NCBI GenBank assembly: GCA_963707695.1
Contig: CAVPQY010000005.1
Span: 62,001 to 126,000, forward strand
Origin: JAOPZW01 sp963707695
Lineage (GTDB): Bacteria; Actinomycetota; Thermoleophilia; Solirubrobacterales; Solirubrobacteraceae
Length of the DNA: 64,000 nucleotides
Direction of reading: 5' to 3'
Shown piece after piece: positions 42,593 to 50,551 of this stretch. The position numbers and the translations under genes are program-made. The stretch's first letter is position 1. Each line of letters starts with the position of its first letter. The notes beneath the pieces are model-generated. The model searched no databases. It was not told where the DNA came from and saw only the letters and a list, made by a program, of their open reading frames with translations.

Positions 42593-43453
42593 TCAGGAGG
42601 TCCGGCGCTCCTCTGCGGGCGCCTCGGTGGCGTCCTCGGACCGCGTGTCGGCCGCGCTCGGCGCCGCGCGCACGACCCGTTCGCAGGACCCGTTCGGGGT
42701 CGCTGGCGTCGCGTCGGCGATGACGTCGACGAGGTCCAGGCGGGCGTCGTCGGTGCCCGGTCCGCAGTCGACGCGGTCGACCTCGCCGTCGCGCGTGCGC
42801 AGCGTGTCGTCGCCGGGGCCGCCGTGCAGGGTGTCGCCCGTCGGGTCGCCGGGACCGCTCACGTCGCCCTGGGCCAGGGCCCACAGGTCGTCGTCCCCGG
42901 CGCCGCCGGAGGTGGCGTCGACGCCGCGGTTGGCGAAGATCCGGTCGTTCCCGGGGCCGCCGTCCTGGACGTCGTCGCCGGCGCCGCCGGCCATGAGGTC
43001 GCGGCCGCCCTGGCCCCAGGACCGGTCGTCGCCCGTGCCGCCGAAGACCCGGTCGCGCGCGTCGCCGCCGCGCAGCGTGTCGTCGCCCGCCGCGCCGAAG
43101 AGCCGGTCGTAGGACGTCCGGTCGCCCACGCGGGCGGCGTCGCCGATGACCGTGTCGGCCCCCGGCCCGCCGTTGAGCCAGTCGTTCCCGGCGTTGCCGA
43201 AGAGGCGGTCGTCGCCACGGCCGCCGAACAGGCGGTCGGGTCCGGCGCCGCCGTCGAGGGCGTCGGCCCCGCGGAGGCCGAAGAGGCGGTCGGCGCCACC
43301 GGCGCCGTCGATGGCGTCCGCGGCGTTCGTGCCGCGGAGGCGCTCGCCGTGCGCACCGCCCGTGATCTGGGCGGCGAGGGCGACCGAGCTCGTGAGGCAC
43401 AGGGCGGCGACCAGCGCCGCAAGCCCCACCGTGGACCTGCGCTTGGTGTTCAT
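42593..43453 (-). CDS. Secreted RTX (calcium-binding) repeat protein
   Basis: A 286-residue protein with signal peptide LAALVAALCLTSSVALAA. The mature part is built of nonapeptide GGxGxDxLx repeats (GAGGADRLFG, GGRGDDRLFGNAGNDWLNGG, GGAGDDVQDGGPGNDRIF, GGPGDDTLRT), which fold as a calcium-loaded beta-roll. The C-terminus has a Cys pair (VDCGPGTDD, NGSCERVV) and an acidic tail, but no protease or lipase domain, so it is a stand-alone roll. Function is likely structural or calcium-triggered. Confidence 0.85.
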   Translation of the reverse strand: MNTKRRSTVGLAALVAALCLTSSVALAAQITGGAHGERLRGTNAADAIDGAGGADRLFGLRGADALDGGAGPDRLFGGRGDDRLFGNAGNDWLNGGPGADTVIGDAARVGDRTSYDRLFGAAGDDTLRGGDARDRVFGGTGDDRSWGQGGRDLMAGGAGDDVQDGGPGNDRIFANRGVDATSGGAGDDDLWALAQGDVSGPGDPTGDTLHGGPGDDTLRTRDGEVDRVDCGPGTDDARLDLVDVIADATPATPNGSCERVVRAAPSAADTRSEDATEAPAEERRTS

Positions 43454-43498
43454 GCCATCTCAACACGCGGCGGCGCGCCGGTGGTGCGGTCCGGCGCG

Positions 43499-43504
43499 TA
43501 GGGT
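43499..43504 (+). promoter_or_regulatory. -10-like box of the agmatine deiminase gene
   Basis: TAGGGT ends nine bases before ATG 43514 with no Shine-Dalgarno sequence. It lies in the 60-base gap to the divergent RTX gene. Confidence 0.45.
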
Positions 43505-43513
43505 CCGACCGCG

Positions 43514-44602
43514 ATGGCCCGCACCCTGACGTCGACCCCGGCCGCGGACGGCTTCCGGATGCCCGCGGAGTGGGAGCCCCACGACGGCTGCTGGATGCTC
43601 TGGCCGCAGCGTCCCGACACCTGGCGCTGGGGCGGCAAGCCGGCGCAGGAGGCGTTCGCCGCGGTGGCCGCCGCCGTCGCCGCGGGCGGCGACCCGGTCA
43701 CGATGGGCGCGGGCGCGCGCCAGTACGCGACGGCGCGCGCGGTGCTCCCCCCGGAGGTCCGCGTCGTCGAGCTCTCGAGCGACGACGCGTGGATGCGCGA
43801 CGTCGGCCCGACCTTCGTCGTCGACGGCCGCGGCGGCCGGCGCGCGGTCGACTGGCCCTTCAACGCCTGGGGCGGCCTGCGCGGCGGCCTGTACTTCCCG
43901 TGGGACCGCGACGACCAGGTGGCCCAGAAGGTCGCCGAGGTCGAGGGCGCCGACCGCCATCGCGCCCCGCTCGTGCTCGAGGGCGGCTCCATCCACGTCG
44001 ACGGGGCGGGCACCTGCCTGACGACGGAGGAGTGCTTGCTGAACCCCAACCGCAACCCGCAGCTGGGGCGTGAGGAGGTCGAGCGCCACCTGCGCGACCA
44101 CCTCGGCGTCGAGCGCGTGGTGTGGCTCGGGGCCGGGGTGGTGGAGGACGAGACCGACGGGCACGTCGACAACCTCGCCTGCTTCACCGCGCCCGGCGTC
44201 GTCGCGCTCACCTGGACCGACGACCGCGACGATGCCCAGCACGCCGTCTCCGCCGACGCGCGGGCACGGCTCGAGGGCGCCGGGCTCGAGGTCCACCTCC
44301 TCCACCAGCCCGGCCCGCTGGTCCTCACCGAGGACGAGGCCCGCGGCGTCGACCCGGTCACCGGGACGAAGCCGCGCCGGGCCGGCGACCGCCTCGCGGG
44401 CTCCTACGTGAACTTCTACGTCGCGAACGACGCGGTCGTCGTGCCGCTGCTCGACGAGCGCCGCGACGACGACGCCCTGGCGACGATCGCGGGGCTGTTC
44501 CCGGGTCGCCGCGTCGTGGGCGTGCCGGCACGCGAGATCCTCCTCGGGGGCGGCAACGTGCACTGCATCACCCAGCAGGTCCCGAGCGCGCCGAGCCGCT
44601 GA
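43514..44602 (+). CDS. aguA: Agmatine deiminase
   Basis: A 362-residue enzyme of the guanidino-group-modifying superfamily that converts agmatine to N-carbamoylputrescine plus ammonia. The catalytic Cys351 is in GGGNVHCITQQ, His217 is in DETDGHVDN, and the N-terminal PAEWEPHDGCWMLWP and SDDAWMRDVGPTFV are family markers. It supports polyamine synthesis or use of agmatine; no aguB is nearby. It is followed 71 bases later by tRNA-Asp. Confidence 0.93.
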   Translation: MARTLTSTPAADGFRMPAEWEPHDGCWMLWPQRPDTWRWGGKPAQEAFAAVAAAVAAGGDPVTMGAGARQYATARAVLPPEVRVVELSSDDAWMRDVGPTFVVDGRGGRRAVDWPFNAWGGLRGGLYFPWDRDDQVAQKVAEVEGADRHRAPLVLEGGSIHVDGAGTCLTTEECLLNPNRNPQLGREEVERHLRDHLGVERVVWLGAGVVEDETDGHVDNLACFTAPGVVALTWTDDRDDAQHAVSADARARLEGAGLEVHLLHQPGPLVLTEDEARGVDPVTGTKPRRAGDRLAGSYVNFYVANDAVVVPLLDERRDDDALATIAGLFPGRRVVGVPAREILLGGGNVHCITQQVPSAPSR

Positions 44603-44673
44603 GGTCGCGCCGCGCGGACGCCGAGGCGGGCGCTGCGCGCCCGGCTGGCCCTTTGCCATACTGGCCGCAGTCC

Positions 44674-44747
<74 letters not shown>

Positions 44748-44753
44748 TCAGCA

Positions 44754-44779
44754 AGAAGCCCCGCTGGTGCGGGGCTTCT
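44754..44779 (+). terminator. Terminator-like hairpin after tRNA-Asp
   Basis: AGAAGCCCCGC and GCGGGGCTTCT form an 11-base perfect stem around a TGGT loop. There is no T run after it, as is common in very GC-rich genomes. Confidence 0.7.
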
Positions 44780-44800
44780 CGCGTTCGGGTGGCGGGTGGC

Positions 44801-45178
44801 GCTAGCCGTCGGACGCCAGATCAACGCCCAGAACGTCGCGTGCTCGCCGCGTTGCGCGAGGTCTACGACGGCGACTGGACCCGCCCGCTGGGCATCGACG
44901 GCGACCGGTCGCTGCGCTGAGAGGGCAAGGCCGGATTGGTCGGCGGCGTCACCTACGAGATCGACCGTCAGCACATGGTGATGGCCAGGATGGGTGAGCG
45001 GCTGCTGCTGTACCGGCTGCCGCGCGGCCAGGAGGACGACGCTGTCGACCGGGCCGTGAGCAACCTCCGGCGGCTCGACGTGATGCGTCAGAAGCTGCGC
45101 GCGCCCCGCCGGGGGTCAACGGCGGGGCGCTCGAAGCCTCTTGTGAGGAGGCGGGTGTGTATCGCAGAGGAAGTCTAG
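44801..45178 (+). pseudogene. Decayed gene fragment with an in-frame TGA
   Basis: One frame reads through LAALREVYDGDWTRPLGIDG, meets TGA at 44918-44920, and continues in the same frame with EGKAGLVGG, then IDRQHMVMARMGERLLLYRL and an Arg-rich tail ending at 45178. A TGG-to-TGA change would explain the break. The N-terminus is missing. The pattern reminds me of a conserved core of an ATPase found on integrative elements, but I cannot name it. Its position directly behind tRNA-Asp fits a relic of integration. Confidence 0.55.
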
Positions 45179-45324
45179 ACCGCCGACCGGCGGGCGAGAA
45201 TCAGGCGATGTCGATCACCATCAAGCCGGCGTGTCGCCCCGCGGACCTTCTACGGCTGCGCCACCTCGCCGGCGGGGACAGGGGACGTACTGGACGGATC
45301 TAGGGAGAGGAGACAGAGGGACCC

Positions 45325-45528
45325 ATGCGGAAGACGTTTAGGATCAAGGAGACGACGGTCTACGAGGTCGACGCGGAGAGCGAGCCGGAGGCCGAGGCGC
45401 TCTTCGAGGACCGTGGCCCGGAGGTCACGAGCGTTATGAGGCCGATCCGGTTCGTCCGGGTCGAGGACCGCGACGTCGTCGAGACGCGGAACGAGCGGGG
45501 GCTCCCCGTCGTCGTCGTCGGTCAGTAA
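45325..45528 (+). CDS. Small hypothetical protein
   Basis: A 67-residue protein: a beta-strand start (RKTFRIKETTVYEVDAESE), an acidic helix (PEAEALFEDRG) and a second strand (IRFVRVEDRDVVE), ending VVVVGQ. A purine-rich ribosome site (GGGAGAGGAG) precedes ATG 45325. No family recognised; size and fold suggest a phage- or plasmid-type accessory protein. Confidence 0.6.
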   Translation: MRKTFRIKETTVYEVDAESEPEAEALFEDRGPEVTSVMRPIRFVRVEDRDVVETRNERGLPVVVVGQ

Positions 45529-45549
45529 CAAGCCCGAGCGCCCCGTGCG

Positions 45550-45831
45550 CTAGCGCTGCCGCTGGCGCTGCCGATCGAGCAGGAGGTACCAGCGCCTCCT
45601 GCCCTCGACCGTGTCGGCCGCGTCGAGGTCGCGCCACTCCGGCGTCGCGGGCCAGTCCGACATGAGGACCGTCTCGCTCGGATCGCGATCCTCGCTGAAC
45701 AAGTGCTCGATCGCCACGACTGCGCCGACGGCGGCAGCAACGCCGCCACGGCCCCCGCTGATCTTCTGGGTCGGGCGGGCTCCGTCGGTGGAGCTGTTGC
45801 AGTTCGCGCCGGACGTGCTCGACGCGATCAT
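45550..45831 (-). CDS. Hypothetical protein, possible
   Basis: A 93-residue frame. Third codon positions are strongly G/C in its second half, which reads WPATPEWRDLDAADTVEGRR then a basic Arg/Gln tail, a protein-like composition; the middle has a short hydrophobic stretch (GGVAAAVGAVVAIE) that could be one membrane segment. The N-terminal 25 residues are Ser/Thr/Asn-rich and less convincing. It is convergent with the small gene ending at 45528. The opposite frame (45611-45841) is less coding-like. Confidence 0.45.
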   Translation of the reverse strand: MIASSTSGANCNSSTDGARPTQKISGGRGGVAAAVGAVVAIEHLFSEDRDPSETVLMSDWPATPEWRDLDAADTVEGRRRWYLLLDRQRQRQR

Positions 45832-45841
45832 CGAGGAGTAG

Positions 45842-46166
45842 CAGCCCCTGCAGTGCCGGCTGTTGATCGGCCGGCAGCGTCACTCCCCTCAGGAGTGGCG
45901 CTCCCGCTCCCCGGAAGCCCCGTCCAGCACAGGGCTTTCGCGTTCGAGGACCCCCGAGGCGGCTTGGTCCAGGCGGGGCGTCGAGGCTGCTGGACCGGCG
46001 GGCTCGCGCGACGGAGTTGCGGTCGCACGGCGAGGTGGACCGCACGGACCTGAACGTGTGGGCCGAGCGGCTTGCATGTTGGTTTGGAACGGAGGACCGT
46101 TGGGCCGTCGAGTTGGCGCGGCAGCGATCGGAGCGGACGGCGCCGCGCCGGAGAAGGGGGACGCCC
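45842..46166. other. Region without a convincing gene
   Basis: About 325 bases of less GC-extreme sequence with only short, low-quality frames on both strands. It looks like decayed coding material; no repeat or attachment sequence copying the tRNA-Asp 3' end was seen. Confidence 0.45.
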
Positions 46167-46367
46167 ATGTCCCTGGCGCAAGAGTTCGAGCTTCGCTGCT
46201 CGGACGTCCATCCGAATGGTTGCCGCACGGTGGTGTGCGGGTCCGACATGAACGAGGTCATGGTCGACCTGCAACTGCACGGCGAGTTCATGCACGGGTA
46301 CACCCCGGCGTTCTATGAGACGGCATGGCCGCGCATGCGGTCGACGCTGATGGAGCAGGCACGCTGA
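46167..46367 (+). CDS. DUF1059-like small protein
   Basis: A 66-residue protein from ATG 46167, preceded by Shine-Dalgarno-like GAAGGGGGA. The pattern ELRCSDVHPNGCRTVVCGSD then EVMVDLQLHGEFMHGY resembles DUF1059 proteins (Cys-Asp...Cys...evm...His...Hg). Function of that family is unknown. The longer frame from 46017 was rejected because the added part lacks coding character. Confidence 0.6.
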   Translation: MSLAQEFELRCSDVHPNGCRTVVCGSDMNEVMVDLQLHGEFMHGYTPAFYETAWPRMRSTLMEQAR

Positions 46368-46558
46368 CGGCCTGATCCGTGTCGTCTGCTCGAGCGTCGG
46401 CGCGGCGTACGGGCCGGCCCAGGGGTGCCCGGAGGCGCGGCCGGCGCCTGCGTGCCCGGCGCTACGGACGGCGGCGAGCTGTGCGTCCCCTCCGGCGACG
46501 CTCGGTGCTCGCCGCTACGTTTGGGCCGAACCCAGGTCGACTGACAGGGAGGCCAACC

Positions 46559-46956
46559 ATGCTTTCGGCGCTCTTGATGATGCGGCGACTGGCCGGAGCC
46601 TTGCGCGTCGGTTGCGGGAGGAGGGCTTCGCCCGAGTCCTGTCCGCGGGAGTTCTCCTGATCGTGATCGGCACCCTCTCGTACTCGCTGGGCGCGGGGTG
46701 GAGCCTCGTGGACGGTCTGTACGTCGCGGTGGCGACCCTCACGACGTCGAGCGTCCTCGATCCGAAGCTGACGATCACCGATCCCTGGCTGAAGGTCTTC
46801 ACGGCGGGGTACGTGCTCGTCGGCATCGGCATCTTGGTCGAGGTCGCCCGCCGGCTCGGCATGGGGTTCATCGCGGCGAGAGCGGAGGTGGAGGAGGCGA
46901 AGACCACGGCGAAGGCGGAAGCCGAGCAGGGCGCCGTGGCGAGGCGCGCGACGTGA
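46559..46956 (+). pseudogene. Two-helix pore-domain (ion-channel-like) protein, frameshifted
   Basis: A good ribosome site GGGAGG (46547-46552) precedes ATG 46559, which reads MLSALLMMRRLAGAL; after one lost base near 46606 (CGCGT where CGCCGT would fit) the frame continues RLREEGFARVLSAGVLLIVIG. Then come a pore-helix region GWSLVDGLYVAVATLTT and a second helix FTAGYVLVGIGILVEVARRL, as in Ion_trans_2 channels. The filter TVGYGD is replaced by SSVLDPK, so potassium selectivity is unlikely. The C-terminus is an Ala/Glu coiled coil. A TTG at 46612 could start a shorter 114-residue product. Confidence 0.6.
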
Positions 46957-47034
46957 CCGCCCTCCGCGACTGGATGGTCCTCCCGCACGACGCGCCGGGT
47001 TGCGCCGGCGTCTCCGGTCCGAGTACAAGACGTC

Positions 47035-47232
47035 ATGGCCGGCTTCATGAAGTCCATCCAGAAGTTCGCCCGGAGCCCGCAGGGCAAGAAGACGATCTCC
47101 GAGGCGGAGCGCGTGGCGAAGGACCCCGCCACGAAGGAGAAGGTCCGTGGCGTGCGTGACCGGTTCGCGGCGCGCCGCGGCGGATCCGGCGACGCGGGAC
47201 CGACGGGGGGAGACGCGCCGCCGCCGCGGTAG
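47035..47232 (+). CDS. Small basic hypothetical protein
   Basis: A 65-residue protein: a lysine-rich helix (MKSIQKFARSPQGKKTISEA), a second helix (TKEKVRGVRDRFAARR) and a Gly/Pro tail. It faintly resembles the small actinobacterial MT0933-type antitoxin-like proteins, but no toxin is adjacent. The ATG has no clear Shine-Dalgarno. Function unknown. Confidence 0.5.
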   Translation: MAGFMKSIQKFARSPQGKKTISEAERVAKDPATKEKVRGVRDRFAARRGGSGDAGPTGGDAPPPR

Positions 47233-47353
47233 CGGCCCTGCGTGGACGGTCCGGCGGCGACGCGCCTAGGCACGCGTTGCCCCCGCCGACCGTCCGGCGT
47301 AGCGTCGCCGCACCGGGCTCGGGGGGCGAGCCCCGTCCACTGGGGGAACATCG

Positions 47354-48061
47354 ATGCTCACGCGTCGCCGCTGGGGCCCGCCGTCGACCGCGCGCCGACG
47401 GGGGCGCCGCCTCGTCGCCGCGGTGGCGGTCGCGGGCGTGGCGAGCGCGGTGGGGGCGTCCGGTGCGCTGGCCGCCACGACCGTCGCGCTGTGGCGGATG
47501 GACGAGCGCTCCGGCACCTCGATGCTCGACAGCGCGCGCGGCCACACCGGGACGCTGCACGGCGGCATCAAGCTCTTCCAGCCGGGCTGGAACGCCCTCT
47601 CGGCGAGCTACCTCTTCAGCGGCTCGGGCAGCTACGTCTCCGTCCCGTCCGCGGCCGACCTCAACCCCGGCGCCGCGAACATCACGATCGGAGTCCACCT
47701 CAAGACGACGACCGCCCCGGCCTCGCCGGACTGGGACCTCGTCCGCAAGGGCCTCTACACGACCTCCGGCGGCGAGTGGAAGGTCGAGTACCAGCCGACG
47801 GGCCAGGCGTCCTGCGGCTTCAAGGGGTCCTCCGGCTACGCCGAGCTGCAGGCCGGGCCGTCGCTGAAGGACGGCAAGTTCCACTTCGTCCAGTGCGGGA
47901 AGACGAGCACCCAGATCAAGCTCGTCGTCGACGGCGTGACCTACGCCAAGTCGGCCAAGGTCGGCTCGATCGCGAACAGCGTCGCGGTGGCGGTGGGGGC
48001 GCGCCCGGGCGCGGAGTACTTCAAGGGCTACCTCGACGAGGCGAGCATCGCCGTCGGCTAG
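47354..48061 (+). CDS. Secreted single-domain LamG protein, paralogue of the 9032 gene
   Basis: A 235-residue protein: Arg-rich signal peptide with core VAAVAVAGVASAVGASGALA, then one LamG/concanavalin domain. It closely follows the C-terminus of the protein at 9032: TVALWRMDERSGTSMLD, YVSVPSAADLNPGAANIT, DLVRKGLYTTSGGEWKVEYQ, GQASCGFKGSSGY, GARPGAEYFKGYLDEASI. The shared two Cys and the GEW..EYQP.GQASCGFKGSSGY block suggest a family-specific ligand site. It probably binds a surface glycan or protein. Confidence 0.82.
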   Translation: MLTRRRWGPPSTARRRGRRLVAAVAVAGVASAVGASGALAATTVALWRMDERSGTSMLDSARGHTGTLHGGIKLFQPGWNALSASYLFSGSGSYVSVPSAADLNPGAANITIGVHLKTTTAPASPDWDLVRKGLYTTSGGEWKVEYQPTGQASCGFKGSSGYAELQAGPSLKDGKFHFVQCGKTSTQIKLVVDGVTYAKSAKVGSIANSVAVAVGARPGAEYFKGYLDEASIAVG

Positions 48062-48068
48062 GCGGGGG

Positions 48069-48554
48069 CTACCGCCCGGCGGTCCCCAGGCCGTCGGCCG
48101 CGCCCGCGTCGCGCTGGGCGCGGTCCACGGCGACGACGACGCTGCCCGGGTCCGCGATGCCGACGAAGCGGAACTCGCTGTCGTCGGTGCCCGCCGTGTC
48201 GAAGTCCACGACCCCGACGCCGAGGACCCGCTCGAAGAAGCTCTGGCTCGTGTTCACGTTCTGCACGCGCTCGATGCGGGTCTGCTGCTCGCGCTTGGCC
48301 AGGAGGCCGCGCCGGATGTACAGGCGCTGGGACGTGACGATGTACCGCGTCGCCATCCGCCGGACGTAGCCCACCACGACGAGCGCGGCCAGCAGGACCA
48401 CGCCGACGAGCACGCCGAGCCCGACCGACGCGACGAGCGCCACGAGCACCGCGAGGACGGCGACGCCCAGCGCGCCGCCGAGGTAGAAGGCGAGCAGCGC
48501 CCGCCAGCTCGGGTGGCCCTCGAAGACCATCTGCTCGCTCGGGTGGAGGTCCAC
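48069..48554 (-). CDS. Membrane protein with bacterial PH domain
   Basis: A 161-residue protein. After HPSEQMVFEGHPSW come two transmembrane helices (ALLAFYLGGALGVAVLAVLV and GVLVGVVLLAALVVVGYV), then a PH-type domain with RYIVTSQRLYIRRGLLAKRE, IERVQNVNTSQSFFERVLGV and VVDFDTAG, as in DUF304/bPH_2 proteins. These are thought to bind membranes or protein partners. The start is GTG 48554, with -10-like TACGGT six bases upstream, and it is divergent from the M28 peptidase gene. Confidence 0.85.
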   Translation of the reverse strand: MDLHPSEQMVFEGHPSWRALLAFYLGGALGVAVLAVLVALVASVGLGVLVGVVLLAALVVVGYVRRMATRYIVTSQRLYIRRGLLAKREQQTRIERVQNVNTSQSFFERVLGVGVVDFDTAGTDDSEFRFVGIADPGSVVVAVDRAQRDAGAADGLGTAGR

Positions 48555-48560
48555 AGGAGG

Positions 48561-48576
48561 ACCGTACCGGTAGCGT
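48561..48576. promoter_or_regulatory. Back-to-back -10-like boxes of divergent leaderless genes
   Basis: Minus-strand TACGGT (48561-48566) is six bases before GTG 48554; plus-strand TAGCGT (48571-48576) is seven bases before ATG 48584. Only 29 bases separate the two start codons, so two polymerases cannot bind at once. Confidence 0.55.
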
Positions 48577-48583
48577 CGCGGCG

Positions 48584-49787
48584 ATGGCGCGCGCGCCGGA
48601 CCTCGAGGCCATCCGAGCCGACGTCGACGCGCTCGCCGGTCCCGGTGCCCCCGCGCGGACGTCGGCGCGCGCCGGCGAGCGTGCCGCCGCGCAATGGGCT
48701 CGCGACCGCCTCGACGCGGCCGGCGCATGCGACGCGCGGGTCCTGCCGTACCGCGGTCGCGACGACCTACGGCTGGAGCTTCGCCGCCCACGCGCTCGCC
48801 GGCCTGGCGGGCGTGGTCCTCGGCGGTGCGCGGGGGGCCGCCCTCGCGCTCGCGGCCGGGTGGTCGCTCGAGCGCGACGCGAGCGGGCGCCCGCCCTGGC
48901 GCCGACGGCCGCCCCTCGGGCGTCCGACCGGGGCGGCGGCGCTCGCGCGCGTGCCCGCGTCGGACGGCGAGCGGCGGGCGACGATCGTCCTCGTGGCCCA
49001 CGTCGACGCGGCCCGGACGGGGCTCGTCTGGGATCCGCGGGTGGTCCGCCTGGGCGCCGGCCGCCACCTGCGGCGCCGGTCCGTGGACGCGTTCCTGGGG
49101 CCGGTCGCCGGCGCCCTCGTCCTGGGGGCGGCCGGGTCGCTGGCCCGCGCGCGCGTCGCGCGCGTGACCGCGGGGGCCGTGCTCGCCGTCGCCGCGGCGC
49201 TCAACGCGCAGGTCGCCCGCGGCGCCACGGTGCCCGGGGCGAGCGACAACGCCACCGGGGTGGCCGTGCTCCTCGACCTCGTCCGCGGGCTCGCCGCCGA
49301 GCCGCTGCCGGGGGTGGAGGTGCTCGCCGTCGCCCCGGGCGGGGAGGAGGCCGGGATGGGGGGCTTCCACGCGGCGCTCGACGCGCTCGCGCCGGAGCTC
49401 GACCCCGCCACGACGCTCGTCCTCGGGCTCGACACCCTCGGCGCGGGCCGGCCGGTCGTCGCCGCGAGCGAGGGCGCGGTCCGGACCCACCGCTACGTAC
49501 CCGAGGACCTGGCGCTGGCCGACGCCGGCGCCGCCCGGGCGGGGGAGCCGGCGCCGGAGCGCTGGCGGATCGGCGGCTGGACGGACCCGGTCCTCGCGCG
49601 CCATCGCGGGCTGCGGGCGCTGTCGCTGCTGTCGATGGGCCCGGGGTACTTCCCCGGCTACCACCACCCGACCGACGTGCCCGCGCGCGTCGACTGGGCG
49701 TCGGTGCAGGCCTGCGCGCGGGTCGCGGCGGGGGTGGTGGCCGTCGCCGCCGAGGCCCTCACAGGCCCGGCGGGTGGCGGACCGTGA
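48584..49787 (+). pseudogene. M28-family zinc aminopeptidase, frameshifted
   Basis: About 400 residues after repair. The first frame gives RAGERAAAQWARDRLDAAGA and the regular start of an M28 N-domain, then stops making sense after VLPYRGRD; the +1 frame resumes with TTYGWSFAAHALAGLAG. One extra G near 48761 explains it. The remainder is complete: zinc/catalytic motifs LVAHVDAA, SDNATGVAVLLDL, GGEEAGMGG and GYHHPTDVP, with a hydrophobic region (GPVAGALVLGAAGSLA) in between suggesting membrane association. Overlaps the convergent NlpC gene by 29 bases. Confidence 0.8.
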
Positions 49788-50493
49788 ACCCGGAGACGGT
49801 GCGCAGCTCGGTCTGCCAGCGCGTCCCGGTGCCCTGGCGGCCGGACGTGTCGAAGCGCAGCCCCGCGACGGTCATGAAGGCGTGGCCGGCGTTGGCGAAG
49901 ATCGTCACCCAGCGCCCGGGGCCGGGCCTCCCCCACCGGGCGAGCGCGGTGGAGTCCATCGGCTGGTCCACGAGGCCGGCTGTCGCGAGCGCGAACGAGA
50001 CCGACCCCGAGCAGTCGTAGGCGGTGTCGATCCACGTCTCGCCGGCCAGGCGGCCGTGGCCGCCGCCGTAGACGTAGGGCTTGCGGGCGACCTCGTTGCC
50101 GCCGCGGATGATGTCGGCCACCCGCGCGGGCGCGCCCGGGGGCACCGTGGCCAGGCCGTCGGCGCGGACGCTGGCCGCGTCGACGAGGGCCTGCGTGGAG
50201 GCGCTCCCGCTCACCCCCAGGGCGCGACGCAGCTCGCGCGCGACCTCGGCGTCGGACGGCGCGCCGGCCGGAGGGACGGACGGCGCCTGCGCCACGGGCG
50301 TGGCCGGCCCGCTCGCGGCCCGCGGGCGCTCGGAGGCGTACGCCGACGGGTCGGGCGGGGGCAGCGCCGGGGCGCCCGTGGGCCAGGCCCGCAGGGCGGC
50401 CGACGGGCCGGAGCCCGACCCCTCCTGCGCGCAGCCCGAGGCGGCCGCCGCGAGGGCCAGCAGCACGACGGGCAACAGGACGACGCGCGCCAC
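49759..50493 (-). CDS. NlpC/P60-like lipoprotein
   Basis: A 244-residue protein. The lipobox is AAASGC in the first 21 residues. A Pro/Ala-rich linker (about 25-80) leads to an NlpC/P60-type peptidase domain with the catalytic Cys161 in TAYDCSGSVSFAL and His204 in NAGHAFMTV, plus YVYGGGHG ahead. It probably cleaves peptide bonds in peptidoglycan or is a related amidase. Start GTG 50493; longer frames lack a signal peptide. It is convergent with the M28 gene. Confidence 0.85.
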   Translation of the reverse strand: MARVVLLPVVLLALAAAASGCAQEGSGSGPSAALRAWPTGAPALPPPDPSAYASERPRAASGPATPVAQAPSVPPAGAPSDAEVARELRRALGVSGSASTQALVDAASVRADGLATVPPGAPARVADIIRGGNEVARKPYVYGGGHGRLAGETWIDTAYDCSGSVSFALATAGLVDQPMDSTALARWGRPGPGRWVTIFANAGHAFMTVAGLRFDTSGRQGTGTRWQTELRTVSGFTVRHPPGL

Positions 50494-50551
50494 GTGGGCA
50501 GGATGCCACGCCTCGGCGGTTGTCCCGCCCGTGCGGGGGTAGCGCCTGCCC

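Noticed and set aside
44754..44779. Hairpin after tRNA-Asp considered as an attachment-site core
   Set aside because: It is a simple inverted repeat outside the tRNA; no copy of it or of the tRNA 3' end was found elsewhere in the window.
45611..45841. Plus-strand 76-residue frame over 45550-45831
   Set aside because: The opposite frame has more consistent G/C third positions, especially in its C-terminal half, so it is the better candidate.
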